DNA of 64,000 nt, taken from contig NZ_MWLN01000184.1 of NCBI RefSeq assembly GCF_002198655.1, positions 1 through 64,000 of the forward strand, in the 5' to 3' direction. Position 1 is the first letter of the stretch. Every line of letters begins with the position of its first letter. Shown piece after piece: positions 1 to 8,430 of this stretch. Below the pieces are notes generated by a model. The model saw only the letters and a list, made by a program, of their open reading frames with translations, made no database searches and was not told the origin of the DNA. The translations under genes were made by a program, and so were the position numbers. This stretch comes from Kineosporia sp. A_224 (GTDB lineage: Bacteria; Actinomycetota; Actinomycetes; Actinomycetales; Kineosporiaceae).

Positions 1-211
1 TGGGTGCGGGGGTGGCGGGTGCGGGACGTCCGGCCAGACGCTGAGACATGAGGTGCCTCCTCGGGATGCCGGGCCATGGGCTGCAGCCCGGGCGTCATCG
101 ACGGTACGCGCGCTTCTCGGCACAGAAGGGGGCCGAAAGACGCCGGTTCCCACGAGGCATCGGACGCCGTCCCGACCCCGGGAACGCCGTCCGACCAGGC
201 ATGCTGATGCC

Positions 212-796
212 ATGAGCCCCGGTGCCCACGACCCCGCTCCGTCCGCCGTCGAGCTCGTCGTGCTGCTCGACGACGACGGGCAGCCCTGCGGCACCGCCCC
301 GAAGGCCGACGTGCACACCCGGACGACGCCGCTGCACCTGGCGTTCTCCTGCTGGGTCGTCGACCGGGCCGGGCGGGTCCTCCTCACCCGCCGTGCGGAG
401 TCGAAGCGGACGTGGCCCGGGATCTGGACGAACGCCTTCTGCGGCCACCCCGGCCCGGGCGAGCCACCGGAGGCGGCCCTCGGCCGGCGGGCACGGCAGG
501 AGCTCGGGACGCAGGTCACCGGCGTCCGCGTCGTGCTGCCCGACTTCCGGTACGAGGCCACGATGGCGGACGGCACCCGGGAGAACGAGGTGTGCCCGGT
601 GTTCCTCGCCGAGCTCGCCGACGGCCGGCTCGACCCGGACCCCGACGAGGTCGCCGAGTGGCGCTGGACGAGCGTCGACGACCTCGTCGCGGACGTCGCC
701 GCCGACGGCACCTACAGCCCCTGGGCGCTGCTCCAGCTCGGGCAGCTGCTCGACGCCGGCTGCCTGGCCCGGCCCGGGAGCGGACCCGTCAGCTGA
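212..796 (+). CDS. idi: Isopentenyl-diphosphate delta-isomerase, type I
   Basis: This enzyme interconverts IPP and DMAPP, the five-carbon precursors of carotenoids, quinones and other isoprenoids. The 194-aa product is the usual length for the type I (Nudix-fold) enzyme. The motif TNAFCGHP carries the catalytic Cys, and RENEVCPVF carries the conserved Glu and metal-binding surroundings. I chose the ATG at 212 because an upstream extension to 53 would add a low-complexity Arg/Pro-rich segment absent from the family. Its 3' end overlaps the convergent oxidoreductase gene by 8 bp. No other carotenoid gene is visible, but the window begins just upstream, so a carotenoid cluster to the left is possible. 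Confidence 0.93.
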   Translation: MSPGAHDPAPSAVELVVLLDDDGQPCGTAPKADVHTRTTPLHLAFSCWVVDRAGRVLLTRRAESKRTWPGIWTNAFCGHPGPGEPPEAALGRRARQELGTQVTGVRVVLPDFRYEATMADGTRENEVCPVFLAELADGRLDPDPDEVAEWRWTSVDDLVADVAADGTYSPWALLQLGQLLDAGCLARPGSGPVS

Positions 797-3188
797 GGTG
801 GTGCGGCTGGACGCCGCTCTTGTGGTGGTCGTCCGAGCCCACCGGCCGCGGGCTCGGGCCGAAGGCGCAGGCGGCGTCGTGGTCCGGAGCCGTGGTCGGG
901 ACCAGCCGGACCACCACGGACTTCGACGTCGGGCAGTTGCTCCCGACCGCCGTGGAGTCCAGCGGGACCAGCGGGTTCACCTCGGGGTAGTAGGCGGCCA
1001 CGCACCCACGCGGGGTGTCGTAGGGCACCACCCGGAACCCGCGGACCGCGCGGACGGCGCCGTCGTCCCACGCCCCGACGAGGTCGACGAGCCCGCCCGC
1101 CTCGAGGCCGTACGCCGCGATGTCGTCGGGGTGGACCATGACGACGTCGCGGCCGCCGGAGATCCCTCGGTAGCGGTCGTCGTGCCCGTAGACGGTCGTG
1201 TTGAACTGGTCGTGGCTGCGCAGCGACTGGAGCAGCACGTAGCCGTCGGGCACCCGGAGGACGTCGAGCGGGCTGACGCTGAACTGTGCCTTGCCGTCCG
1301 GGGTCTCGAACGTCCGTGAGTCCCGCGGCGGGTGCGGCAGGACGAAACCGCCCGGCTGCTCGACCTTCTCGGGGTACGCCTCGCAGCCGGGGACGACGTG
1401 GGCGATGTGCTCACGGATGCGCCGGTAGTCGGCCCGCATCGCGGCCCAGTCGATCCGGCTGCCGGCCGGGGAGGAGCCGAGGGTGGCCTCGGCGAGGCCG
1501 GTGATGATCGCGACCTCGGAGCGCAGCAGCGGCCCCGCCGGGGCGAGCGGCCCGTGCGAGAGGTGGACGGCGGACATCGAGTCCTCGACGGAGACCGACT
1601 GCGGGCCGGACTCCTGCAGGTCGACCTCGGTCCGCCCGAGCGTGGGCAGGATGAGCGACGTCCGGCCCGCGGTGACGTGGGACCGGTTGAGCTTGGTCGA
1701 GATGTGCACGGTGAGGTCGGCCGACTCGAGCGCGGCGTACGTCACGGGCGTGTCCGGTGCCGCGGCGGCGAAGTTGCCACCGAGGGCGACGAACACCTTC
1801 GCCGCACCGTCGCGCAGGGCGCGGACGGAGTCGACGACGTCGAGGCCGCGCCGGCGCGGGGGCTCGAACCCGAACTCGTCCCGTAGCGCGTCGCCGAAGT
1901 GCGTGGGCAGCTTCTCCCAGATGCCCATCGTCCGGTCGCCCTGGACGTTCGAGTGGCCGCGCACCGGGCACAGGCCCGCCCCCGGCTTGCCGATGTTGCC
2001 CTGGGCCAGCGCGACGTTGACGATCTCCTTGATCGTCGCGACCGCGTTGCGGTGCTGGGTGATGCCCATCGCCCAGCAGACCACGGTCCGCCGGGAGCCG
2101 GCGAACATCGCCGCAGCCTGCTCGATCTGCCCGCGGTCGAGCCCCGTGGCCTCGAGGACGCGGTCCCAGTCGAGCTCGGCGAGGTGCTTGCGCCAGGCGT
2201 CGAAGCCCTCGGTGTGCCGGTCGACGAAGTCGTGGTCAAGCACCCCGCCCGCGGCGTCGGCGTCCAGCAGGAGCGCCCCCACGGCCTGGAACAGCGCGAG
2301 GTCGCCGTTGGTCCGGATCGGCAGGTGCAGGTCGGCGAGCGTCGTCCCGATGCCGCTCACGCCGCGCGCGGTCTGCGGGTTGCGGAACCCGAGCAGACCG
2401 GCCTCCGGCAACGGGTTCACCGCGAGGATCCGCGCCCCGCGCTGCTTGGCCTTCTCCAGCGCGGTGAGCATCCGCGGATGGTTCGTCCCGGGGTTCTGCC
2501 CGCAGATCACGACGAGATCGGCCTGGTGGACGTCGTCCAGCGAGACGCTGCCCTTGCCGATGCCGATCGTCTCGGCCAGTGCGACGGACGTCGACTCGTG
2601 GCACATGTTCGAGCAGTCGGGGAGGTTGTTGGTGCCGAAGGCGCGCACGAAGAGCTGGTAGACGAACGCCGCCTCGTTGGAGGCCCGGCCGCTCGTGTAG
2701 AAGATCGCCTCGTCCGGCGAGCCGAGCGCCCGCAGACGCGACGCGACGAGCGCGAAGGCCTCGTCCCAGGAGATCGGCGTGTAGTGGTCCGCCCCGTCCC
2801 GGCGGACCATCGGGTGGGTCAGCCGGCCCTGCTGCCCGAGCCAGTAGTCCGACCGGGTCGCGAGGTCCCGCAACGGGTGCGCTGCGAAGAAGTCCGGCCC
2901 GACCCGGCGGACCGTCGCCTCCTCCGCGACCGCCTTGGCCCCGTTCTCGCAGAACTCGGCCCGCGACCGGTCGCCGGGCCGCGGGTCCGGCCACGCGCAG
3001 CCCATGCAGTCGAACCCGTGCGCCTGGTTGAGCCGCGTCAGCGTGCGGGCGGTCCGCACGACCCCCATCTGCTCCCGCGACCGGTTCAGCGCCACGACCA
3101 CGGCGGGTACGCCGGCGGCGGTCGTCTTGGGCGGCCCCACCTCGACCTGGGTCGCCGGGACGTCGTCCTGCGGTGCGGGCGTGGTCAT
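789..3188 (-). CDS. FdhF/YdeP-family molybdopterin oxidoreductase
   Basis: A 799-aa molybdopterin-guanine-dinucleotide enzyme of the FdhF/YdeP type, often annotated as a formate dehydrogenase alpha-like protein; the true substrate of this subfamily is poorly known. The N-terminal motif FDCMGCAWPDP and the following FCENGAKA are family hallmarks. CSNMCHESTSVALAE, the GQNPGTNHPRM stretch and VRGHSNVQGDRTMG are typical cofactor-binding blocks. No Sec codon and no separate beta or gamma subunit gene is present, so it probably acts as a single cytoplasmic subunit. The ATG at 3188 has AGGAG five bases upstream. It lies 116 bp downstream of the heliorhodopsin gene on the same strand, so cotranscription is possible. 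Confidence 0.88.
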   Translation of the reverse strand: MTTPAPQDDVPATQVEVGPPKTTAAGVPAVVVALNRSREQMGVVRTARTLTRLNQAHGFDCMGCAWPDPRPGDRSRAEFCENGAKAVAEEATVRRVGPDFFAAHPLRDLATRSDYWLGQQGRLTHPMVRRDGADHYTPISWDEAFALVASRLRALGSPDEAIFYTSGRASNEAAFVYQLFVRAFGTNNLPDCSNMCHESTSVALAETIGIGKGSVSLDDVHQADLVVICGQNPGTNHPRMLTALEKAKQRGARILAVNPLPEAGLLGFRNPQTARGVSGIGTTLADLHLPIRTNGDLALFQAVGALLLDADAAGGVLDHDFVDRHTEGFDAWRKHLAELDWDRVLEATGLDRGQIEQAAAMFAGSRRTVVCWAMGITQHRNAVATIKEIVNVALAQGNIGKPGAGLCPVRGHSNVQGDRTMGIWEKLPTHFGDALRDEFGFEPPRRRGLDVVDSVRALRDGAAKVFVALGGNFAAAAPDTPVTYAALESADLTVHISTKLNRSHVTAGRTSLILPTLGRTEVDLQESGPQSVSVEDSMSAVHLSHGPLAPAGPLLRSEVAIITGLAEATLGSSPAGSRIDWAAMRADYRRIREHIAHVVPGCEAYPEKVEQPGGFVLPHPPRDSRTFETPDGKAQFSVSPLDVLRVPDGYVLLQSLRSHDQFNTTVYGHDDRYRGISGGRDVVMVHPDDIAAYGLEAGGLVDLVGAWDDGAVRAVRGFRVVPYDTPRGCVAAYYPEVNPLVPLDSTAVGSNCPTSKSVVVRLVPTTAPDHDAACAFGPSPRPVGSDDHHKSGVQPHHLS

Positions 3189-3304
3189 GGGTCTCCTCAC
3201 GGCAGCCGGCACGGCGCGGGCCCGTTCGGCGGCCCGCAGCCTCTGGCCCGAGGAACGTAGGCACGCGGGGCGACGTCCGCAGCCCCACCCGTCCCCGCAG
3301 TCGG

Positions 3305-4111
3305 TCAGGAACCGGCGAGCGAGCCCGCGAAGATCTGCCAGGCGAGGAGGGACTTGGCGACGAGGCTGAGGACGAGGTACGTCTTCTCGCCGTAGGCGTA
3401 GTCGCCCCAGCGGCCGACCCCGCGGTACTGCAGCCACTGGTTCAGGCCGAAGCTGAAGAACAGCACCACCTGCGTCACGACGATCCCGTAGACGAAGCCG
3501 GGGACCGTGTCGGCGGCGAGCACGTTGAAGCCGATCGCGGCCCAGGGCGCGAGGCCGACGACCGTGCCGAACCAGAAGGGCAGCATCGTCGTGACCGCCC
3601 GCCCGGGCGGGTTCATGACCTCCTGCAGCCACCCGAACCCGATCATGCCGACGTTCGCCCCGGCGACGGCGAGGACGACGTCGAGACCGGTCAGCCCCGA
3701 GTAGAAGCCGATGAGGATCACCATGAGCGTGGCGCTCACGGAGTACTCCGCCCAGCGGAACCGGTTGATCCCCCGCCGCAGGTCGCTCTCGTAGACCCGG
3801 CGGGACGACGTCGCGGTGAGCAGGTGGTCGGCGGCCGCCAGGGTGAGGAACAGCGCGACGGCCCAGGCGATCCGGACGTCGAACAGCCCCTCCGGCGCCA
3901 CTGCGGCGGAGCCGGGCGGTCCGGTGGGCACCGACGACGTCACGGTGATGGCGAAGGAGCCGCCCAGCGCGAGGACGGCGACCGCCTGCGCGAGGTGCAG
4001 CGCGGCGAGCCCGAGGTTCCACCGGTGCAGGTCCGCGAGCCGCGTCGGCGTGACCCCGGGTGCGACCTGGGACGGGCGAACGTGCTCGGACGTGGTGCCC
4101 GGGACGACCAT
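3305..4111 (-). CDS. Heliorhodopsin
   Basis: A 268-aa seven-helix membrane protein of the heliorhodopsin family, retinal proteins with inverted membrane topology relative to type 1 rhodopsins. The Schiff-base Lys is K253 in helix 7 within VAKSLLAWQ. The counterion is expected to be E122 in helix 3 within RWAEYSVSATLM, which matches the heliorhodopsin counterion motif. Helix 1 has the LHRWN block and helix 2 leads into YESDLRRGIN, both family signatures. The proton-pump DTD/DTE pattern is absent. Known members have slow photocycles and no confirmed pumping, so a sensory or enzyme-modulating role is likely. idi and an FdhF-like enzyme lie downstream. Repeats at 4141-4179 sit in its leader. Confidence 0.95.
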   Translation of the reverse strand: MVVPGTTSEHVRPSQVAPGVTPTRLADLHRWNLGLAALHLAQAVAVLALGGSFAITVTSSVPTGPPGSAAVAPEGLFDVRIAWAVALFLTLAAADHLLTATSSRRVYESDLRRGINRFRWAEYSVSATLMVILIGFYSGLTGLDVVLAVAGANVGMIGFGWLQEVMNPPGRAVTTMLPFWFGTVVGLAPWAAIGFNVLAADTVPGFVYGIVVTQVVLFFSFGLNQWLQYRGVGRWGDYAYGEKTYLVLSLVAKSLLAWQIFAGSLAGS

Positions 4112-4140
4112 GGCTGACTCCGATGCCCTCGCGCCGCGCG

Positions 4141-4179
4141 GTGTTCATGTGCGGTGTTCATGTGCGATGTTCATGTGCG
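4141..4179 (-). promoter_or_regulatory. Three 13-bp direct repeats upstream of heliorhodopsin
   Basis: Three back-to-back copies of a 13-base unit, read on the gene strand as CGCACATGAACAY, end about 30 bp before the heliorhodopsin start. A fourth, partial copy merges into TGTGCACA. TTGACC lies farther upstream on the same strand and could be a -35 element. Tandem direct repeats in a promoter are what MerR/LitR- or OmpR-type regulators often bind, but I do not recognise this motif. Strand slippage without function is an alternative. Confidence 0.55.
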
Positions 4180-4230
4180 ATGTGCACAGACCGTCGCCGG
4201 GGGCCGGGGCAACATGGTCAACGTAGCCCG

Positions 4231-5199
4231 TCACCGCCCGACGCGCTGCTCCACCGTCCGTAGCGGGTGCAGGTCGAACCACTGGTTGTTGAGCTGCTGC
4301 CGCAGCCGCCCCGCCTGGTCGGCGAAGCTGCCGGCGCGGGGCGGCAGACCGGCCGGCGGCGGGTCGTCGTCGAACAGGCCGCGGCCGACGTCCTCGGTCG
4401 CGGCCATCGCCCACAGTGCCGCGATCTCGAGCCACACCAGGCCACGGTCGCGGGCCAGGTCGAGCGCGGCCCGGGCGTCGACGGCGGCCTCGGTCGAGGT
4501 GCCCCCGGTCTCGAGGGTCAGGCGCGACCGGACGACGAGCGCGTCGCCGCGCAGCGCGAGCAGACCGTGGGTGCCGCACGCGTCGAGGACCGCCACGACC
4601 GTCTCGCCCGCCTCGTCGTGTCGACCGCGTGCCAGCAGTGCCTCGGCGCGCAGCAGCCGGGCCCGGACGGCGTCCGGCACCTGCCCCTCGGTGTCGAGCA
4701 CGGGCAGCGCCGTGTCCAGCCGCAGGAGGGTGGCACCGGCGAGCTTCTTGTCCAGCTCGAGCGCCGCGAGCTCGACGTCGGCCAGGGCGGCGGCCACCGT
4801 GTCGCCACGCTCGGTGCACCCGGCGGCGCTGCGCTCGAGGACCTCGCGGGCGTCGTCCCAGCGGTACGTCGTCCGCAGGTACCAGCCCCAGCGCGCACCA
4901 GGCCGCCCGTCCAGGTGGACGTCCGCCTCCGCGAGACCGCGCCGGCACTCCGCCGCCATGAGGTAGGCCGTCTCGGCGCGCTGGATCTCGCCGACGAGGG
5001 CGCTCGCGTGCCCGAGCAGCCCGGCCGTCTCCGCCACCCGGGGCCAGGCCTGCGCCTCGACGACGAGGGCGAGCGCCTCCTCGGCGAGGCTCCTCGCGAC
5101 GACGGCGTCCCCGACCGGCAACGCCTCCTCGGCACGGGCGACGAGGTCGTCGACCCCGTCGTCGCGCCCTTCGTCGATCCCGCTCTCCGCCCCGTTCAC
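4231..5199 (-). CDS. TPR-like hypothetical protein (second gene of pair)
   Basis: A 322-aa, Ala/Leu/Glu-rich, all-helical soluble protein with no signal peptide. Repeated segments such as RSLAEEALALVVEAQAW and ARLLRAEALLARGRHDEAGETV have the small/large residue spacing of tetratricopeptide repeats, so a protein-interaction scaffold is the best guess. The GTG start overlaps the TGA of the upstream gene (GTGA), so translation is probably coupled. No catalytic motif is visible. The C-terminus (LRQQLNNQWFDLHPLRTVEQ) is less repetitive. I know no specific function. Confidence 0.75.
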   Translation of the reverse strand: MNGAESGIDEGRDDGVDDLVARAEEALPVGDAVVARSLAEEALALVVEAQAWPRVAETAGLLGHASALVGEIQRAETAYLMAAECRRGLAEADVHLDGRPGARWGWYLRTTYRWDDAREVLERSAAGCTERGDTVAAALADVELAALELDKKLAGATLLRLDTALPVLDTEGQVPDAVRARLLRAEALLARGRHDEAGETVVAVLDACGTHGLLALRGDALVVRSRLTLETGGTSTEAAVDARAALDLARDRGLVWLEIAALWAMAATEDVGRGLFDDDPPPAGLPPRAGSFADQAGRLRQQLNNQWFDLHPLRTVEQRVGR

Positions 5200-6311
5200 G
5201 CGTAGGTCATGAGGAAGCCCAGCGGGTCCTCGGCGCGGCGGCTGTAGGCCTCGCCGACGCCCAGCTCGCGCGACGCGACCCGCAGCGTGCGCAGCCGGGT
5301 CGCCTCCGTCGGCGGCAGGTCGGCGAACGCGAACTCCACGACGTCGTCCGCCTCCGCGTCCCGCAGCTCGTCGTTGAACTCGAGCACGCTCTGCTCGCTG
5401 CCGAACGTCGGGGCGAGGGCCCACTCCCAGGTGACGACGAGCAACGGGAGCCGGCCCGCCCAGGGCTCGCCGAACCCGGCCGCGACCTGTGCGACGAACG
5501 CCTCCGCGTCGTCGTCCCGGCCCTCGTCGGAGAGCAGGTCGGCGAGCACGCTCAGCCCGCGTGCGAGGGCGTTGAGCCCGGACGGCGGAGCAGCCTGCGC
5601 GTGCAGGATCCCGACGGCCTCCCGGGCCATCCGGACGGCGACCGGCTCGTCGTCCGTCCCGCCGTCCTCGCCACCCTCGGACGGCTCGTCGGACACCGCC
5701 TTCGCGAGCAGCAGCAACGCCTCCGCGAGGTTCGTGGCGTACTGGGCCTCGGTGGGGTCGAGGTCGACGAGCCGGCGGCACGTCGCGACGAGGTCGCGTC
5801 GGGCGGCCAGCGGGGTGAGCCACGGCTCCTCGTCCGACTCGGGCTCGACCTCGGCGACCGCCTGGAGCAGCGCCGCACGCCACCCGAGGTACGTCAGCGG
5901 TGCGCCCGGCGCGAGGTCGTCGAGATGCTGGAGCGCGTAGTAGGCGCACTCGAGGGCCTCGTCGCCCTCCCCGTCGGCGGCGAGGAACCGGGCGAAGTTC
6001 ACGCCGACGAGGGTGAGGTCGACGAGCGTGCAGTCGGGGTCGTCGCCGTAGAGACTGCCGGTGAGCTCGTGGGCCCGGCGGCCGACCCGCACCGCCTCCG
6101 CCGGCTCGCCGCTCAGGCTCAGTGCCATGGCGATCCGGCCGAGCACCCGGGGCTCCGCCGAGCGGGCGACGACGGTCTCCTCGACGAGGACGCGGCAGAC
6201 CGCCAGGGCCTGCTCCAGCACGGGGACGGCACCCTCCGGGTCGCCGTCGGCGATCCGGGCGTTGCCCTCGGCGAGGAGCCGGTCGAGCTCCTCGGGGGTC
6301 GGGTCGTTCAC
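5196..6311 (-). CDS. TPR-like hypothetical protein (first gene of pair)
   Basis: A 371-aa soluble helical protein. The N-terminus has a clear TPR-like pair (LLAEGNARIADGDPEGAVPVLEQAL, then GRIAMALSLSGEPAEAVRVGRRAHEL). An acidic stretch rich in Asp and Glu follows near residues 215-225. The GTG start at 6311 has GAGGAGAG upstream. It is coupled to the next gene by a 4-bp overlap and lies 61 bp from the membrane-protein gene upstream on the same strand, so three genes may form one transcript. No enzymatic motif is seen. Function is unknown; a paired scaffold is inferred from repeat type only. Confidence 0.78.
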   Translation of the reverse strand: MNDPTPEELDRLLAEGNARIADGDPEGAVPVLEQALAVCRVLVEETVVARSAEPRVLGRIAMALSLSGEPAEAVRVGRRAHELTGSLYGDDPDCTLVDLTLVGVNFARFLAADGEGDEALECAYYALQHLDDLAPGAPLTYLGWRAALLQAVAEVEPESDEEPWLTPLAARRDLVATCRRLVDLDPTEAQYATNLAEALLLLAKAVSDEPSEGGEDGGTDDEPVAVRMAREAVGILHAQAAPPSGLNALARGLSVLADLLSDEGRDDDAEAFVAQVAAGFGEPWAGRLPLLVVTWEWALAPTFGSEQSVLEFNDELRDAEADDVVEFAFADLPPTEATRLRTLRVASRELGVGEAYSRRAEDPLGFLMTYA

Positions 6312-6372
6312 GGTCTCTCCTCGGGCGGGAACAGGTTCTCGACGGGTCGGGCGGGTCGGTCGCGTCGGTCGG

Positions 6373-6870
6373 TCAGCGGTGCTCGAACGTCACGTCGGGC
6401 CGCACGGTGCGCAGCGCCTCGAAGAAGGCCCCGAGGTCGGCGTCGGCGAAGCTCGCCCGGCCGACCTGGGCGATCTGCTCGCCCGCGCCGTCGACGAAGA
6501 CGACGACCCGGCGGCTGCTCCGCGAGCCCTGCACGGACGTCGTCACCGCCCCGGTGACGACGCGCGCGAGCCGCGCCGGCGGCATGACCACGTCGCCGCG
6601 GCGCACGTGCAGGGTCACCGTGCCGTCGTGGGCGAGGCTCAGCGTCGTCGGGTCGGCGCCCGGCCGCAGGAACCGGCGGACGACGAAGGGGACGGCGACC
6701 GCGACCGCTCCCGACGCGGCGAACCAGACCCGCTCGACCCCGTGGGCCGAGAACCCCGCCATGAGGAGCGAGAACAGCCCGAACGCCACGAACGGGGCGC
6801 CCAGGGCGAGCGGCAGGCACGCACCCGGCGAGTGCTCCACCGGCGTGGTGGCGAAGAGCGGCTCGGTCAC
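6373..6870 (-). CDS. Small membrane protein with C-terminal cytoplasmic domain
   Basis: A 165-aa protein with two hydrophobic helices (about residues 18-38 and 50-65, the latter ending in VVRRFLRPG) and a soluble beta-rich domain of about 90 residues containing TLHVRRGDVVMPPARLARVV. The layout resembles the PH-like membrane proteins common in actinobacteria, but I cannot assign a named family. GTG start with GGAGGACC upstream. It is probably first in an operon with the two TPR-like genes. Function unknown. Confidence 0.7.
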   Translation of the reverse strand: MTEPLFATTPVEHSPGACLPLALGAPFVAFGLFSLLMAGFSAHGVERVWFAASGAVAVAVPFVVRRFLRPGADPTTLSLAHDGTVTLHVRRGDVVMPPARLARVVTGAVTTSVQGSRSSRRVVVFVDGAGEQIAQVGRASFADADLGAFFEALRTVRPDVTFEHR

Positions 6871-7016
6871 GCGGTCCTCCGACGGGCGCTGCCGGTGATC
6901 GTCGACCGGGCGGGGCCAAAACTAGTGCCGGCCACGGCGTCCTGTTCGGATCATCGCCGAAGACGCACCGGTCGAAGGACCGCTGTCCTGCGCGCCCGCG
7001 CGCCGGCCGGGAGACA

Positions 7017-8018
7017 ATGGAAGCAGTGCACGCGCCAACCATGGGGGTGGTGGCCATGCGGCACGCTTCGCGTCTTCTCACCGTTCTCGCCGCGGTCGTC
7101 CTCGCGGCCGGCCAGGTCGTTCTCACGGCGGCACCCGCGGGCGCCGCCGTCCGGTCGTGCAGCACCTCGACGCCTGTCGCGCAGCGGCCGACGCTGCGGC
7201 TGCACGACTCCGGCAGCTGCGTCGTCGTCGCCCAGAAGGCGTTGGTGTCCAAGGGCTACAGCGTCGGGTCGGCCGGCGCCGACGGCGACTTCGGCAACGC
7301 CACGCTGCGCGCGGCCCGGGCGTTCCAGAAGGAGTTCGGGCTCGACGCCGACGGGGTCGTCGGCCCGCTGACGTGGGCGAAGCTCGGCACCGGTGCCGCG
7401 TACGACCGCGGCCGGGGCCCGAACGCGACGTCCCGTGTCGTCGCGACGTTCGACGACTGCCCGCCGTCGGTCGCGGCGTTCCGCGCGATGGTCGAGGCCG
7501 CCGACGCGGCCGGGGTCGGCCTCGTGCTCGCGCCGACCGGCACCTGTCTGACGAAGTACCGCAACCAGGGCGTGGACCTCGCCGCGCTGGCCCGCTCGCA
7601 CGGCCAGTACGTCATCAACCACACCGTCTCCCACCCGGACCTGACGACGATCAGCTACGCATCGGTGCTCACCCAGCTCGCGGCCCCGGGCGTCGTGACG
7701 AACGTCGGGCGGCCGCCGTACGGCGCGTCGAACTCGACCGTCGCGACGGCCTACACCGCGGCCGGCATGCGGCAGTGGACGTGGACCGTCGACACCCGGG
7801 ACTGGACGGGCAAGACGGCCGCCCAGGTCGTCACGTACGTCGTGACGAACGCCCGGGCCGGCGACACCGTGCTCATGCACATGGGCTGGAACGCCTTCAC
7901 CCCGTCGGCGCTGAGCCAGATCCGCGCCGGCCTCGAGGCCCGCGGGCTCGCCCTGTGCGCGGCGTACGACGGCACGACACCGACCAGGCTGCCGAGGTCG
8001 CTGCCCTGCACCGGGTAG
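7017..8018 (+). CDS. Secreted peptidoglycan-binding NodB-type polysaccharide deacetylase
   Basis: Predicted extracellular protein of up to 333 aa. An N-terminal signal peptide ends near AAPAGAA. A PG_binding_1 domain follows (LRLHDSGSCVVVAQKALVSKGY to FGLDADGVVGPLTW), then a NodB-type deacetylase domain with TFDDCP (catalytic Asp and metal Asp), NHTVSHPDL (metal His pair) and the RPPYGA block. The usual TFDDGP Gly is replaced by Cys. Substrate is likely peptidoglycan or another N-acetylated glycan. The start is uncertain: ATGs at 7017, 7041 and 7056 are in frame, and the last two give a more typical signal peptide. Confidence 0.87.
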   Translation: MEAVHAPTMGVVAMRHASRLLTVLAAVVLAAGQVVLTAAPAGAAVRSCSTSTPVAQRPTLRLHDSGSCVVVAQKALVSKGYSVGSAGADGDFGNATLRAARAFQKEFGLDADGVVGPLTWAKLGTGAAYDRGRGPNATSRVVATFDDCPPSVAAFRAMVEAADAAGVGLVLAPTGTCLTKYRNQGVDLAALARSHGQYVINHTVSHPDLTTISYASVLTQLAAPGVVTNVGRPPYGASNSTVATAYTAAGMRQWTWTVDTRDWTGKTAAQVVTYVVTNARAGDTVLMHMGWNAFTPSALSQIRAGLEARGLALCAAYDGTTPTRLPRSLPCTG

Positions 8019-8067
8019 GTGATGCTGGGGCGCACGCCCGCCGCCGCGCACCGGGAGGACCCACCGG

Positions 8068-8430
8068 ATGGACCGCCCGACCGCACTGCCCGACGGTGCC
8101 GAGCACGTCCGCACGACACCGGACTTCGATGCCCGCACCGTGCCGGCCGGGCTGCTGCGCGCGCACCGCGTGGCGGACGGCGTCTGGGGCCGGCTCGTCG
8201 TCCGCGCCGGCACGGTCGTGTTCCGCTTCGAGGACGAGCCGGACACCCCGGTGACCGTGACCGCCGGCGGGCACGTCGTCATCCCGCCCGGCCGGCTGCA
8301 CCACGTCGAGCCGGACGACGGGGCGGGCTTCGCCGTCGAGTTCTACCGGGTCACGGACAGGTCGACGACCCGCCCGCCGACCGGGATCGCCATCCCGACG
8401 GACCGGGGTGCCGTCGCCCGGAAGCCGTGA
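8068..8430 (+). CDS. DUF1971 (YeaR/TehB-like) small cupin-fold protein
   Basis: A 120-aa protein matching the YeaR-like DUF1971 pattern: TPDFDARTVPAGLLRAHR, VWGRLVVRAGTVVFRFE, IPPGRLHHVEP and FAVEFYR. The family has a cupin-like beta barrel and appears next to tellurite or nitrosative stress genes in other bacteria; its biochemical role is unclear. GGGAGGA lies upstream of the ATG. The last 88 bp overlap the convergent GNAT gene, which is long for convergent overlap. A shorter real C-terminus is not possible because no earlier stop exists. Confidence 0.83.
   Translation: MDRPTALPDGAEHVRTTPDFDARTVPAGLLRAHRVADGVWGRLVVRAGTVVFRFEDEPDTPVTVTAGGHVVIPPGRLHHVEPDDGAGFAVEFYRVTDRSTTRPPTGIAIPTDRGAVARKP

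Noticed and set aside
789-3188. Selenocysteine-containing formate dehydrogenase
   Set aside because: No in-frame TGA interrupts the gene and no selenocysteine insertion context or partner subunits are present.
3305-4111. Proton-pumping type 1 rhodopsin
   Set aside because: Helix 3 has WAEYS rather than a DTD/DTE pump motif, and the helix 1 and 7 blocks are those of heliorhodopsins.
4141-4179. CRISPR-like array
   Set aside because: The 13-bp units are contiguous with no spacers and there is no cas gene.
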